Shown in pieces: positions 16,973-27,065 of a stretch of DNA of 64,000 nucleotides. Every line of letters begins with the position of its first letter. Within the stretch, counting starts at the first letter, position 1. The translations under genes and the position numbers were made by a program. The notes beneath the pieces are model-generated. The model had not been told where the DNA came from. It saw nothing but the letters and a program-made list of their open reading frames with translations, and searched no databases. Source of the stretch: Verrucomicrobiota bacterium (lineage in GTDB: Bacteria; Verrucomicrobiota; Verrucomicrobiia; Limisphaerales; UBA1319); contig JAKLHY010000031.1 in the NCBI GenBank assembly GCA_022709905.1, positions 22,150 to 86,149 of the forward strand. The letters run 5' to 3'.

Positions 16973-19378
16973 ATGAACAAATCCATTCGAATCCTGACGG
17001 CAACCTGCATGCTGGTCCTCACAACGTCTCAAGCCCTGGCTCAATTCATCTTTGAAAAGGCCTGGAGCATTCCCGCGGGTGAGCGCGATTATATTACTTC
17101 GACCGCCAACGAGCGGGGAATTGCCATCAACCCCATAACCGGCCATGTCCTGATCGTCAGCCGTTCCACCGGAAACCAGATTGCCATCCTCGACGGGGAT
17201 ACCGGCGCTGAAATGGGTTTTTTGGACATGACAGATGTCGCCGGAGGCACCTTTCCCATCAGCGCCCTGGGCGTGGCGGACGATGGCGTGATTTATGCCG
17301 CGAACCTCGTCTCGCCTTCGGCGGACTCGCGTCCGTTTAAAATCTATCGTTGGGCGGATGAATCGGCCATTCCTTCGGTGGCGTATGAAGGCAATGTCAG
17401 CGATGGCATGCGGTTTGGTGATTGCCTCGATGTGCGAGGGGCCGGAATCCAGACCCAGATTGCGGCGGGCTCAGGCAACGCTGCCAACGCGGTGAGATTT
17501 GCGATCTTTACGACGGTGGACGGTTCGAGCTTCACCCCGGTATTATTCTCGCCGGCCACTGTGGCGGCGGGTCAAATGCAGAAAGGCATTGCCTTTGGCG
17601 CGGGCGATACCGTCTATGGCAAAATCAACGGCACGCCGGTTCGACATGCAAGCTTCGATCTGGCAACCGGAAAGTCGGCCTTGATCGGGAGCGTTGATGT
17701 TCATGTCAACATTTCACCTGTCTCATTCGAAGCCACCCACAACCTGATGGCCGGCGTCAACTACTCGAGCCACGAATTGCTGATCTATGATATCGAGGAT
17801 CTCTCCGCCATGACGCAGATTGCGTCGTTCCTTTTCCCGGAACCTTTCACGGCCAATCGAAACGGCGTGGGGGCAGTTGATTTCGGCGCCGGCAAATTGG
17901 CGGCCCTGGACACCCAGAACGGCGTGTTGGTCTATCGCGTGCGGAAATCTGAGGTGCCCGTCGAGCCCACGATTACCCTCCAGCCTGTCCCACAAAGCGT
18001 TCTGACCGGGGGGCGAACCTCCTTTTCTGTCGGGGCCAGCGGCACCAAACCACTCTACGTCCAGTGGTATCTCGATGACATTCCTGTGCCGGGCGCAACG
18101 AATTTCAACCTGCAATTGACGGCTGTGCCGGCCGCCGCCGCCGGAAATTACACCGCCGTCGTGACCAATGTCGTCGGCTCGACGACGTCTGTTTCCGCCG
18201 CTTTGACGGTGATTCCCCTGGTTTCTTCTGAGGCATTGACGAAGATCTGGAGTCTCGGACCCGGAACACGCCCTTATCTTGCCAACGATAACAACCATCG
18301 CGGAATGACCTATAACCCCATGAGTCAGAGCGTTCTGGTCGTAAGCCGAACCCTGGGCAATACGAACATCTACGTCCTGGATGCCATGACCGGCGCGGAC
18401 AAACATCGCCTCAACAACCTGGGGGCCGACGGACTAAACTTGATCTCCGGCGGTACCTTTGCGCTTAACATGATTGGGGCCGCTGACGACGGGGCCGTCT
18501 TTGCCGCGAACCTGACCACGGACGGCAACGGTTTCACGATTTATCGCTGGGAAAACGATGCCTCAAACACGGTTCCCACCCTCGCGTATGGCCCGGCGAA
18601 TCCGGGCATCACGCGCTGTGGCGATACTCTCGCTGTCCGGGGCGCCGGGACCGATACCCAGATCCTTGTTGCCTCACGCAACACCAACCTCGTGGCTGTG
18701 TTTACCACAGCCGATGGAACCCTGTTCGAACCCACGGTTATCACGACCGCCGATGCTTCGGCCGGCAACTTTGGACTGGGGGTTGCCTTTGGCGATGGAA
18801 ATACGTTCTGGGGTAAGTCCGGTAATGCCTCTCTGCGCCATGTCCAGTTCGATCTCGCCACCGGGATTGGCGTCACCTTGCATAACTACGCAGCCACCAA
18901 TTTTCCGGCCACCCTCGGCCCGATTGGCGTCGATGTCAAAAACGACTGGATCGCCGGCATCGCGGTGGAAAATCCGGATAACCTGCGGCTCTATGATGCC
19001 TCGGACCCGGACCAGCTTCCGATTCTGATTGACCAGGAGCTCTTTGATGCGGACAACGACAACCTCAATGGAACCGGCGCGCTGGCTGTTGGGGAAGGTC
19101 TGCTCTTTGCTTTGGATTCCAATAACGGCCTCTTGGCCTTCCAATCGAAGAAACCTTCACCGTCCACTCCGCCCACTCTGAGTGATCCAAAGGTCAATGG
19201 CGACAATTTCGAGTTCATCATCAACGGACAGGCGGGCGCGACCTACGGGATTCAGGTCAGCACAGACTTCCAGAACTGGACGGAGCTTCCGGCGATCACC
19301 GTGAGCGGGCCTTCAGGCAAGGCGACGGTTTCCATTGTGGGCGCCGGAACGCAATTCTATCGGGCGGTTCTCAAGTAA
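16973..19378 (+). CDS. Secreted protein with duplicated propeller-like (DUF4623-type) domains and an Ig-like domain
   Basis: An 801-residue exported protein (signal to ALAQF). Two similar halves, about residues 23-325 and 420-700, share motifs such as RGIAINPITGHVLIVSR / RGMTYNPMSQSVLVVSR and GAGIQTQIA / GAGTDTQILVA, pointing to an internal duplication of a DUF4623-like beta-propeller. Between them (about 330-410) is an Ig-like domain (QPVPQSVLTGGRTSF, AAGNYTAVVTN). The C-terminus resembles domains often placed before secretion or surface anchoring in this phylum. The function is unknown. Confidence 0.8.
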   Translation: MNKSIRILTATCMLVLTTSQALAQFIFEKAWSIPAGERDYITSTANERGIAINPITGHVLIVSRSTGNQIAILDGDTGAEMGFLDMTDVAGGTFPISALGVADDGVIYAANLVSPSADSRPFKIYRWADESAIPSVAYEGNVSDGMRFGDCLDVRGAGIQTQIAAGSGNAANAVRFAIFTTVDGSSFTPVLFSPATVAAGQMQKGIAFGAGDTVYGKINGTPVRHASFDLATGKSALIGSVDVHVNISPVSFEATHNLMAGVNYSSHELLIYDIEDLSAMTQIASFLFPEPFTANRNGVGAVDFGAGKLAALDTQNGVLVYRVRKSEVPVEPTITLQPVPQSVLTGGRTSFSVGASGTKPLYVQWYLDDIPVPGATNFNLQLTAVPAAAAGNYTAVVTNVVGSTTSVSAALTVIPLVSSEALTKIWSLGPGTRPYLANDNNHRGMTYNPMSQSVLVVSRTLGNTNIYVLDAMTGADKHRLNNLGADGLNLISGGTFALNMIGAADDGAVFAANLTTDGNGFTIYRWENDASNTVPTLAYGPANPGITRCGDTLAVRGAGTDTQILVASRNTNLVAVFTTADGTLFEPTVITTADASAGNFGLGVAFGDGNTFWGKSGNASLRHVQFDLATGIGVTLHNYAATNFPATLGPIGVDVKNDWIAGIAVENPDNLRLYDASDPDQLPILIDQELFDADNDNLNGTGALAVGEGLLFALDSNNGLLAFQSKKPSPSTPPTLSDPKVNGDNFEFIINGQAGATYGIQVSTDFQNWTELPAITVSGPSGKATVSIVGAGTQFYRAVLK

Positions 19379-19423
19379 TCGATGATGATTGCCTTTTATC
19401 AGATTACCTTCTGACATATTGTT

Positions 19424-20689
19424 ATGAATCGAGCAAAGAACCTCGTTTGGCTGTTGTCGTTTTTCGCCACGATGGTGGCTGCTGAAAACTGGCCGCAATG
19501 GCGCGGTCCGAACGGCAACAGCAGCACCCTGGCCGGCCGTTTTCCCTTCCGGTGGACCGCCGAAGATGTCGCCTGGAAAATTGACTTGCCCGGCAAAGGG
19601 ACCTCCACGCCCATGGTGTGGGACGATCGGATCTATCTGACCACCCCTGCGGACGGGCAAGACGCAGTCCTGGCGTTGGATTTCAATGGGAAACAGTTGT
19701 GGCTGGCCAAGCTCGGCCCCGAAAGCCCCCCCAAACACCGCACCCTGGGATCGAGCTGTAACGGATCGCCCGCAACGGCCGGCCGGGGGTTGTTTGTCTA
19801 CTTCAGGAGCGGCTGTTTCGCCGCGCTGGAATTCGATGGCACAGTGCGTTGGAAGACGAATCTGGTCGAGAAATTCGGACCCGAACGGCTCTTCTGGGAC
19901 TCTGGGACTTCGCCTGTTGTTGTGGGCGATTTGGTCGTTCTGACCCGCATGCACCAGGGAGAATCGTGGATTGCGGGTTTCGACCAGGCCACAGGCGCCT
20001 TGCGATGGCAGCAAAAGCGCAATTACTCAACCCCGATCGAGAACGACAACGGGTATTCAACTCCCGTGGTGTTCGAACACGCGAGCCGAAAAGCCCTCTT
20101 GGCCTGGGGGGCCGAGCATCTCACCGCTCACGACGCGACGGACGGCCGCCTGCTTTGGTCCGCCAGTGGGTTCAATCCCAAAGGCACCGGATACTGGCCG
20201 GCCATTGCGACGCCGGTTATCGGCGGTAATGTGGTCATTACACCCGTCGGACGCGACGATCGCCCCGGTCAATCCTCACTGTGCGGCATTCGGTTGGGCG
20301 GCAGCGGTGACGTCACTGAAACCCATCGTGCGTGGAAAAGGGATGACGTGGGCGTGTTCGTTTCGTCTCCTGCTGAATACAAAGGCTGGATCTATGTGCT
20401 GCGTCATCGTGGCGAACTGGTCTGTCTGGATCCGGCCACCGGCCAGACGTTATGGTCCGGCGCGTTCCCGAAGGCCGCGGCTCCATACTACTCTTCGCCA
20501 GTCATTGCCAACGGGATTCTCTACGCGGCCAGGGAAGACGGAATGGTGTTTTCGGCCCGGGTGGAGGATCGATTCGAACTGCTCGGGGAAAACCCGATGG
20601 GAGAACGGATTGTGGCCACCCCAGTTCCGGTGAACAATGGTCTGCTCCTTCGCGGGGACGAGCACCTGTTTCGGGTGATTGCGAAATGA
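19424..20689 (+). CDS. PQQ-binding-like beta-propeller (quinoprotein-type) secreted protein
   Basis: A 421-residue protein with a signal peptide (to MVAAE) followed by NWPQWRGPNGNS, the usual start of secreted PQQ-like propellers in Planctomycetota and Verrucomicrobiota. Propeller strands carry the W-x-x-x-L/G repeats (GKQLWLAKLG, GALRWQQKRN, GRLLWSASG, GQTLWSGAFP). No clear quinone-coordinating residues or dehydrogenase motif were identified, so a structural or BamB-like role is as likely as catalysis. It follows the preceding gene by 45 bp and may be co-transcribed. Confidence 0.85.
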   Translation: MNRAKNLVWLLSFFATMVAAENWPQWRGPNGNSSTLAGRFPFRWTAEDVAWKIDLPGKGTSTPMVWDDRIYLTTPADGQDAVLALDFNGKQLWLAKLGPESPPKHRTLGSSCNGSPATAGRGLFVYFRSGCFAALEFDGTVRWKTNLVEKFGPERLFWDSGTSPVVVGDLVVLTRMHQGESWIAGFDQATGALRWQQKRNYSTPIENDNGYSTPVVFEHASRKALLAWGAEHLTAHDATDGRLLWSASGFNPKGTGYWPAIATPVIGGNVVITPVGRDDRPGQSSLCGIRLGGSGDVTETHRAWKRDDVGVFVSSPAEYKGWIYVLRHRGELVCLDPATGQTLWSGAFPKAAAPYYSSPVIANGILYAAREDGMVFSARVEDRFELLGENPMGERIVATPVPVNNGLLLRGDEHLFRVIAK

Positions 20690-20912
20690 TGCCTTCCACC
20701 GCCTGCCTGAGCCGTGAGCAGCACGATCGCCTGGCGATAAAACCTCTTTTCGGAAGTTCCTGCGGGCAACCGGTCCAGCCAATCCTATGCTGCAGGTGCG
20801 ACATAAAATTGTCCTGCGTCAGGCATAACTGATGTTTAAGGCAGCAAACGAGCCGACTTGGACTGTGCAGAAGAGGCCACGCAGGGCCAGGGCGCAAGAA
20901 AAGGCTCCAGTC

Positions 20913-22385
20913 TCAGGGCGATGGGACCGATGAGGGCGGCGCGTTGGTGGAAGGGGGCATGCCAAGGCGAGCGCGCAGTTGAGCCACCATGGCGTGGACC
21001 GAGGGGGCGGCGTCGGCTGGGGGATTTGTGATTTGATCGACGATGGTCTGTCGCAGGTGAGCCAGGGAAGGCAGTCCGACGCGCACCTTCTGGTTATCGG
21101 GGATGGAATCCTGGAATCGTTGCCAGACCTTTTGGGCGAGGAGGGCGTAACCGGTGGCCTGGTCTTCTTCGCCGATGGCCAAGCTGTAAAGAGATTTTTT
21201 AATCAGGCCTTCGATGATGGCTTTGACGCGGTCCGTGGAGGTTTCGCCGACGTCCTCCTGAACACGGCGGACGGCGTATTCATCCAGGGTCAAGGTGCCC
21301 GGCATGGAGGTCTCGTCATTCATGATCAGGGGTTTGTTCGGGTATTTATCCTGGATGATCCGGAACCATCGGGCCGCTTCAGAAAGTCGGTTATGCGTGT
21401 AAAGAAAGTAGACGGCATCGCGCAGGAAGTTGCGATGGCCGCCCTTGATATGTTCCCGCATTTCGGCGTCATCGCGCATCATGTCTTCATAGGCCTGGTT
21501 GGCTTTGTCGATGATATCGAGATTGGGGCCGAACTCGAAGGTGCGATCGAAGGGATTTTCCACGAGCCGGCCGCGTTGAAAGGAGAGCTGCATGGATTGG
21601 TAGATGACGCGGCGGAGGGTGATGAGTTCCTCGGGTTTGGCCATTTTAAGGCCGAGGATGGCCCAATAGATGGCGTGAGCTTCGGGCAGGCGCCACTCGA
21701 GCGGGCCATAGGTTTCATCGACGGCCCTCATTTGGAGGGGATCCATCTTAAATTTTTCCCTGAGCAACTTGGCGCGGGCCCGGAGTTCATCGGTCTGCGG
21801 ATCGATCAGGGCCTCGTAGTTGGGCTGTCCGGGACCGAAGAGGTCGATGATTTGTTCGGCCCAGGCTTGTTTGTAGAACATGTGGGCCTCGTCGAGATAG
21901 AAGCCGATCTTGTGCTGAAAAAACCAGGCGAGCTCGCGATAGATGAGCGTCTCCTTGGGATTGTATCGCAGGCCGCGATCTCGGAGCAGTTCGATTCCGG
22001 CAAGGACCCAGCGCCAGCGTTCGGGTGGATCCCGGAATTTGATGGAGATATTGTAGACCAGATTCCAGGCCTGATTAACCCAGACGGAGGCAAATGTGGG
22101 CTGTAATTTGGTGATCCAATCGGCCAGCTGTATCATTTCGAAATACTTGCCCTGGTCCTGAAGATCGACGGCCCTGACCCAGAGAGCATTCGCAATCAAG
22201 CCGCGAAAACCGCCGAGCGCGACGGTGGTGAATGCCAGAATCGGCGGGGCGTTTTCAAGCGGGGCGATTCGTGTGAGCCCCAGGTCAGCCCGAGATTGGT
22301 TCAGGGACTGCTGGGTGAAATGCACAAGCACCAGCAAAAGCACCGCCGCGATGACGAGGATCGTTTTGTAGGCTCGAGAGGTCAT
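20913..22385 (-). CDS. Conserved membrane-anchored helical protein, unknown function
   Basis: A 490-residue protein with one N-terminal transmembrane helix (about residues 7-24) and a long helical, TPR-like extracytoplasmic region (for example YFEMIQLADWITKLQPTFAS and YFLYTHNRLSEAARWFRIIQ). The C-terminal 20 residues are rich in Pro/Ser. No catalytic motif is visible. Its ATG overlaps the stop of the ABC permease (TGATG), so it is the last gene of the long minus-strand operon and likely works with the ABC proteins, perhaps as a periplasmic scaffold (inference). Confidence 0.75.
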   Translation of the reverse strand: MTSRAYKTILVIAAVLLLVLVHFTQQSLNQSRADLGLTRIAPLENAPPILAFTTVALGGFRGLIANALWVRAVDLQDQGKYFEMIQLADWITKLQPTFASVWVNQAWNLVYNISIKFRDPPERWRWVLAGIELLRDRGLRYNPKETLIYRELAWFFQHKIGFYLDEAHMFYKQAWAEQIIDLFGPGQPNYEALIDPQTDELRARAKLLREKFKMDPLQMRAVDETYGPLEWRLPEAHAIYWAILGLKMAKPEELITLRRVIYQSMQLSFQRGRLVENPFDRTFEFGPNLDIIDKANQAYEDMMRDDAEMREHIKGGHRNFLRDAVYFLYTHNRLSEAARWFRIIQDKYPNKPLIMNDETSMPGTLTLDEYAVRRVQEDVGETSTDRVKAIIEGLIKKSLYSLAIGEEDQATGYALLAQKVWQRFQDSIPDNQKVRVGLPSLAHLRQTIVDQITNPPADAAPSVHAMVAQLRARLGMPPSTNAPPSSVPSP

Positions 22386-23782
22386 CAGGCGGATCCTTGT
22401 GCCGTGGCCAGTTCGCGGCGCGTGAAGAGCGTGATGCCGATGATCGCAAACAACCCGCCCATGAGCACCACGATCTGCAGCAGGGCAAGGCCCAACTGTT
22501 CCCAGGTGACGCTCCGGCCGGTGCTGAGCAGGTCAATCGGAGAAAAGCCCTGAACCAGGTTGATGATCTTGAGCAGACAGGAAAACAGAAAAACAACCAT
22601 TTGATCGATCCAGAGCGGGTGTGTGATTTGACCGGTGTCGTGGTCGACACCTGAAATGCCGCCTTCCTCGATCACCTGGGCGAGGGTGCCGCTGGAAAGA
22701 CCGACAATCAAGGCCGCCAGCGACACAAACGAGGCCACGGGAAAGGAGAGAAAACTGCCCGCTGCCAGTCCCAGCGCCGCCAGAAGCGCCAGCCAGCAGG
22801 CAATGATTCCCAGGCCGCGAACAAAATTCAGAGTAAAACCGCCTTCGCGATAGAGCACTTCCATCCCGTCCGTCAGATCGAAGAGCAGCGTTTCCTCGTT
22901 CTGGTTCTGAAACTCGATGTTAAGAACGCCCTGATCGCTGAAGAGGTTGGGGGGGACAGCGAACTCATGGAAGGCCCCAGCGGCGAGGGTCATTTGGTCC
23001 CTCCAGGTTTTCGGAGATTCCGGAACCCCAACCTGCCAGGTTGCCAGGTAACTTCGGGGATTAAATTCCAATTCCACGGGCGTCACTCCCGCAGCCATAA
23101 ATTTGACCCGCAAGAACAGTGGCTTGTCCTTAACCCGATTCTTGGCAATGCCCAGGGGGATCTCCCAACGACGGCCATAACCGGGAGGAACGAGCTGGAA
23201 ACGGGCCTTCACCTGTTCTTCGATCTGCTGGCGAAAGAGCCTTTGGTCCAGAGTCGAGAATTGCGGATTCTGGGCCTGTTGTTCGAGGACTTTTTCCACG
23301 ATCTCGCGCCAGGGGGGCGTGGGTTCCTTCAGGGATCCACGAGCCACCAGGACCTCGTTCCGAAGAATGGCTTGTTGTTCGGGGGGGAGTTTGCTGGCTC
23401 GCCATTGCAGCACCCCAAAGATGGCGCCGCCCGCCACTCCGAGCAGGATGAGGTTCAGAATCATAATGCCCATCCACTTGCCGACCCAGATCTGCCAGCG
23501 GGCAATCGGTTTTACGACGACCATCTGCATCTGACATTCTTCAACATCCCGGGCCAAGGTTCCAGTGGCCAGCCATAAAGTGGCCAGGCCCAGCAGAGCC
23601 GTTGTGACCCCCAAGGTGTAGGTCAGCAGGATCTGAGTGAAACCCCGTGCCGTTCCGTCGTCCCGAATAATTAATGGAACCAGCACCACCAAGGCGAGGA
23701 CCACGACCGCCAGGAGCATCACCAACCGATACCGCATGGCGGCTCTGAGCGTGAGGAGCGCGATGGACAACACCCGCTTCAT
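22385..23782 (-). CDS. ABC-2 type transporter permease
   Basis: A 465-residue membrane protein with an N-terminal helix at about residues 18-38, two more at 50-75 and 100-125, a large extracytoplasmic loop (about 135-325) and three or four C-terminal helices. This is the layout of ABC-2 permeases with a big periplasmic domain. It overlaps the upstream ATPase gene by 4 bp and the downstream gene by 1 bp. With that ATPase it should form an exporter; the substrate is unknown. Confidence 0.85.
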   Translation of the reverse strand: MKRVLSIALLTLRAAMRYRLVMLLAVVVLALVVLVPLIIRDDGTARGFTQILLTYTLGVTTALLGLATLWLATGTLARDVEECQMQMVVVKPIARWQIWVGKWMGIMILNLILLGVAGGAIFGVLQWRASKLPPEQQAILRNEVLVARGSLKEPTPPWREIVEKVLEQQAQNPQFSTLDQRLFRQQIEEQVKARFQLVPPGYGRRWEIPLGIAKNRVKDKPLFLRVKFMAAGVTPVELEFNPRSYLATWQVGVPESPKTWRDQMTLAAGAFHEFAVPPNLFSDQGVLNIEFQNQNEETLLFDLTDGMEVLYREGGFTLNFVRGLGIIACWLALLAALGLAAGSFLSFPVASFVSLAALIVGLSSGTLAQVIEEGGISGVDHDTGQITHPLWIDQMVVFLFSCLLKIINLVQGFSPIDLLSTGRSVTWEQLGLALLQIVVLMGGLFAIIGITLFTRRELATAQGSA

Positions 23783-24990
23783 GACTTCGGTTTGTCGGTC
23801 GAGCCCAACAAGCCGGCCAGTTTCTCATTGGCCTTCGCCAAATCTTGAGCGGAGAGCGTGGGGGTTGGCGGGGCAGTTGGAGGCGGTGGAGGAGGGCCCG
23901 GCGCGGGTTCTGTGCGGCGAGTCAGAGATTCGAGTTTAGCCAGATCAGTGGCGGATTGGACTTGGGGGGCTCGAACCATCGGTTCCTCCCGGGCGGGAGT
24001 CGGAAGCGTCAGTCGATCGAGAATCTTGTCGGCCTGAGACAAAGCATTGGCATCGCCTCTCAGGTAAGCGGCAACCTGGTGACCGGAGGTTGCGCCGGAG
24101 GTTTCCATTTCGCTCTGCCGTGCTTTTTGAACGACACCAAGAAAATAACTCTCAAGGTTTTGGGATGGCGTGTCGATCTTGATCCGGTCTTCGGCAACTT
24201 CGGCCCGGATGGTTTTGAGCACCTGATCTAGGGTCTCCCGTTTCAAGATCGGCATGGTCATCCGGATCGCATCGGGTGTGGCGAGCAAGTCCTGCAGTGC
24301 TCCCATGGCCTGGATGTGACCGCCGTAATAGATCACCACCCGATCGCAGACATCTTCGACGTCCGCCAGCAGATGGCTGCTGAGGATGACGGTCTTGCCG
24401 CGGCGGGCGAGGGCAATGATCAAGTCTTTGACTTCCCGGCAGCCAATCGGATCCAAACCCGAGGTGGGCTCGTCCAAAATGATGAGATCCGGATCATTGA
24501 TGAGGGCTTGGGCCAGGCCGATGCGGCGCTGCATGCCTTTGGAGAATTCACCGACGGTGCGGTGTTGAACCTGGTTCAGCCCCACCATGTCGAGCAGTTG
24601 CGCCGCGCGTTTCTGTCTTTCCTGGCCGGGCAATTCAAATAGGCTGCCAAAAAAATCAAGGGTTTCCGAAGAATCGAGAAATCGGTATAAATAAGATTCC
24701 TCGGGGAGATAACCAATTCTGGCCTTGGTGGCCACGTGGCGGGGTGAATGGCCGAAAACCTGGATATGACCCCGAGTCGGATAGAGCAAACCCAGGATCA
24801 TTTTGACGGTGGTTGATTTGCCCGAGCCATTGGGCCCCAGCAACCCAAAGACCTCGCCCCGGTGGACATCAAAATCCACTTTGTCGACCGCCCGCGCCTT
24901 GGGGCGACCCCAGAAATCCTTGAAAACCTTGGTCAGCCCGCGAACGGCGACCACAACCTCGCGATTCGATGTGATGTTCTCGGGGGTCAT
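23779..24990 (-). CDS. ABC transporter ATP-binding protein with Pro-rich C-terminal extension
   Basis: A 403-residue ATPase. Walker A GPNGSGKSTT (about residues 53-62), signature GEFSKGMQRRIGLAQ, Walker B LIILDEPTSGLDP and the H-loop SSHLLAD are intact. The NatA/CcmA-like core ends near residue 240. The remaining 160 residues include a helical part and a Pro-rich segment (PAPGPPPPPPTAPPTP), longer than usual and probably regulatory. It is translationally coupled on both sides: start overlapping the P-type ATPase stop, stop overlapping the permease start. Confidence 0.93.
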   Translation of the reverse strand: MTPENITSNREVVVAVRGLTKVFKDFWGRPKARAVDKVDFDVHRGEVFGLLGPNGSGKSTTVKMILGLLYPTRGHIQVFGHSPRHVATKARIGYLPEESYLYRFLDSSETLDFFGSLFELPGQERQKRAAQLLDMVGLNQVQHRTVGEFSKGMQRRIGLAQALINDPDLIILDEPTSGLDPIGCREVKDLIIALARRGKTVILSSHLLADVEDVCDRVVIYYGGHIQAMGALQDLLATPDAIRMTMPILKRETLDQVLKTIRAEVAEDRIKIDTPSQNLESYFLGVVQKARQSEMETSGATSGHQVAAYLRGDANALSQADKILDRLTLPTPAREEPMVRAPQVQSATDLAKLESLTRRTEPAPGPPPPPPTAPPTPTLSAQDLAKANEKLAGLLGSTDKPKS

Positions 24991-27059
24991 ACGGCCGGCG
25001 CGGGACTCAGACGCGAGGCGGACGGTCCGGAGGTCGAATCCGGATGGTCTGCGGCGGGTTGGTCGCCATGGTAATGCTCCATTTCCTCGCCCTGGCGAAC
25101 GAGGCGGGCGCTGTTAAAGACCACGATCAGAGAGCCCACATTATGCAGCATGGCGGCCACAATCGGATGCAACCAGCCGATGGCGGCCAGGCTCAAGCCA
25201 CCGATAATAAACAGGATTCCAAACAGAAAGTTCTGGTTGATCACCGACCGGGTGCAGCGCGACAGACGAACCAGGAAGGGCAGGCGTTTGAGGTCGTTAT
25301 TCATCAGGGCGATGGTGGCGCTGTGAATGGCCACCTCACTGCCGGCCGCGCCCATGGCGATTCCCATATCTCCGGCCGCCAGGGCAGGGGCGTCGTTCAC
25401 GCCGTCGCCGACAACCGCCACCCGATACCCCCGGGTTTTCATCCCGCGCACAAACTCGACTTTGTTCTGTGGCAGGCACTCGGCCACCACCTCGCCACAG
25501 CCAATCTCCCGGGCGACCCGCGCCGCAACCGGTTCGCGGTCGCCGGAGACCATGGCAATCCGTCGAACGCCACTCTGGAGCAGGTCTTCGAGGGATTCCC
25601 GGGCTTCGGAGCGAATTTGGTCCTGCAACCCGATCCAGCCCACAAACCGGCCGTTCTGGGCGATAAAAATCAGGCTGTAACCTTCGGCCTCGTTCAGATC
25701 AACAGTCTTGAGGAAATCCTCCCGGACGTTGTTGTCCTGGAGCCACTGGGCCCGGCCTATCACCACCTGGGCGCCGTTCACCGTGGCTTTAATGCCGCGG
25801 CCGGCGGTCTCCGAAAAATCCTTGGGTTCGATCAGGGGGACCCCCGCTTCATCCGCCAGTTGAGCCAGAGCTTTGGCGGTGGGATGGTTGCTGTATTTCT
25901 CCGCGGAAGCCGCCAGGCGCAGCAGTTCGGCCGGGGGCATGCCTTCCAGAGGAGACAAACGACTGACCGTCAGCCGGCCCGAAGTCAGCGTGCCGGTCTT
26001 GTCAAAGACGAACGCATTGATCCGGGCGGCCAATTCGATGTCGCTGACATTCTTGATCAGGATGCCCAAACGCGCCGCGGCGGACAGCGCAGCCACCATG
26101 GCGGTCGGAGTGGCCAGGATGAAGGCGCAGGGACACGAAACCACAAGCACCGAGATTACCCGGTTGAAATCCTTGGTGAAAACCCACACCAGGGCCCCAA
26201 TCACCAAAACCAACGGCGTGTAATACCCCATGTATTGATCGATAATCCGCATGATCGGCAGCTTCGTCTTCTCGGCCGCCAATATCAGATCCCGCACCCG
26301 GCCCAGGGTGGTATCCTGCCCGGCTCGAGTGACCTTGATTTCCAATACGCCCGTCAGGTTCTGCGTGCCGGCGTAAACCTCGTCCCCCGGCTTTTTGTCC
26401 ACCGGCAGAGACTCGCCCGTGATGGTGGCCTGGTTGAAGGAGCCCTGGCCGTTCTGAATCACGCCGTCGGCCGGGACGTTGTCGCCGGGGCGGATGCGGA
26501 TCACGTCCCCCACCGCCAAGTCTTTGGCTTGGACCTCTTCTTCGCCGTTCTGTTTAGTGATACGGCGGGCTTTGGTTGGAGTGAGTTTGATGAGAGACTC
26601 GATCGAGGCACGGGCGCCGTCAGCCGTGCGGGTTTCAATGATTTCGCCCAGCAGCATGAAAAAGGAGACAACCCCGGCGGTTTGGTAGTCTCCCGAGGCG
26701 AAGGCGGCCAACACAGCGATGGCGACGAGTTCGTTGACGGTGAGCAGACCGCGTCGAATATCCTTAAATGCGGTCATCAGGATCGGATAGGCCATGATCA
26801 CGGTGCCCAGCATCGCGCTGAGGCCGGCCACCATGTTCCCTTTTCCGTAAAACCATTCGACCACGAACGAGTTGATCACCAGGATGAGCCCCAGAATCGT
26901 TTGGGTCATGTGCACCGGGATGTGCTCATGCCCGTGATCGTGACCGTGGTGATGCGTATGCTGGGAATCGCGATCATGGTCATGATCGTGATCGTGATCA
27001 TGGTTTTGACAGGCGCCTGACGTGACGTCGTTTCGGCTGATTAAAGAGGTGACTTGCAT
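24987..27059 (-). CDS. Heavy-metal P1B-type ATPase with His-rich N-terminus
   Basis: A 690-residue cation pump. The cytoplasmic N-terminus is a His/Asp-rich stretch (residues about 20-48, many HD and HG repeats) in place of a CXXC heavy-metal-associated domain. The transport motif is SCPCAFILATP (CPC), the phosphorylation site is DKTGTLTSGR, the TGES loop is TITGESLPVD and the hinge is GDGVNDAPALA. The last helices carry MLHNVGSLIVVFNSARL. Such proteins export Zn2+, Cd2+, Co2+ or similar ions; the metal cannot be fixed here. It sits between hflK and an ABC ATPase in the same operon. Confidence 0.92.
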   Translation of the reverse strand: MQVTSLISRNDVTSGACQNHDHDHDHDHDRDSQHTHHHGHDHGHEHIPVHMTQTILGLILVINSFVVEWFYGKGNMVAGLSAMLGTVIMAYPILMTAFKDIRRGLLTVNELVAIAVLAAFASGDYQTAGVVSFFMLLGEIIETRTADGARASIESLIKLTPTKARRITKQNGEEEVQAKDLAVGDVIRIRPGDNVPADGVIQNGQGSFNQATITGESLPVDKKPGDEVYAGTQNLTGVLEIKVTRAGQDTTLGRVRDLILAAEKTKLPIMRIIDQYMGYYTPLVLVIGALVWVFTKDFNRVISVLVVSCPCAFILATPTAMVAALSAAARLGILIKNVSDIELAARINAFVFDKTGTLTSGRLTVSRLSPLEGMPPAELLRLAASAEKYSNHPTAKALAQLADEAGVPLIEPKDFSETAGRGIKATVNGAQVVIGRAQWLQDNNVREDFLKTVDLNEAEGYSLIFIAQNGRFVGWIGLQDQIRSEARESLEDLLQSGVRRIAMVSGDREPVAARVAREIGCGEVVAECLPQNKVEFVRGMKTRGYRVAVVGDGVNDAPALAAGDMGIAMGAAGSEVAIHSATIALMNNDLKRLPFLVRLSRCTRSVINQNFLFGILFIIGGLSLAAIGWLHPIVAAMLHNVGSLIVVFNSARLVRQGEEMEHYHGDQPAADHPDSTSGPSASRLSPAPAV

Positions 27060-27065
27060 GGCGGA

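Noticed and set aside
20979..22106. A plus-strand open frame of 375 codons
   Set aside because: It is antisense to the conserved membrane-anchored gene, which has better operon spacing; no motif supports it.
25044..27020. A long open frame of 658 codons on the plus strand
   Set aside because: It lies exactly antisense to the P-type ATPase, whose motifs are all intact; it is a high-GC shadow frame.
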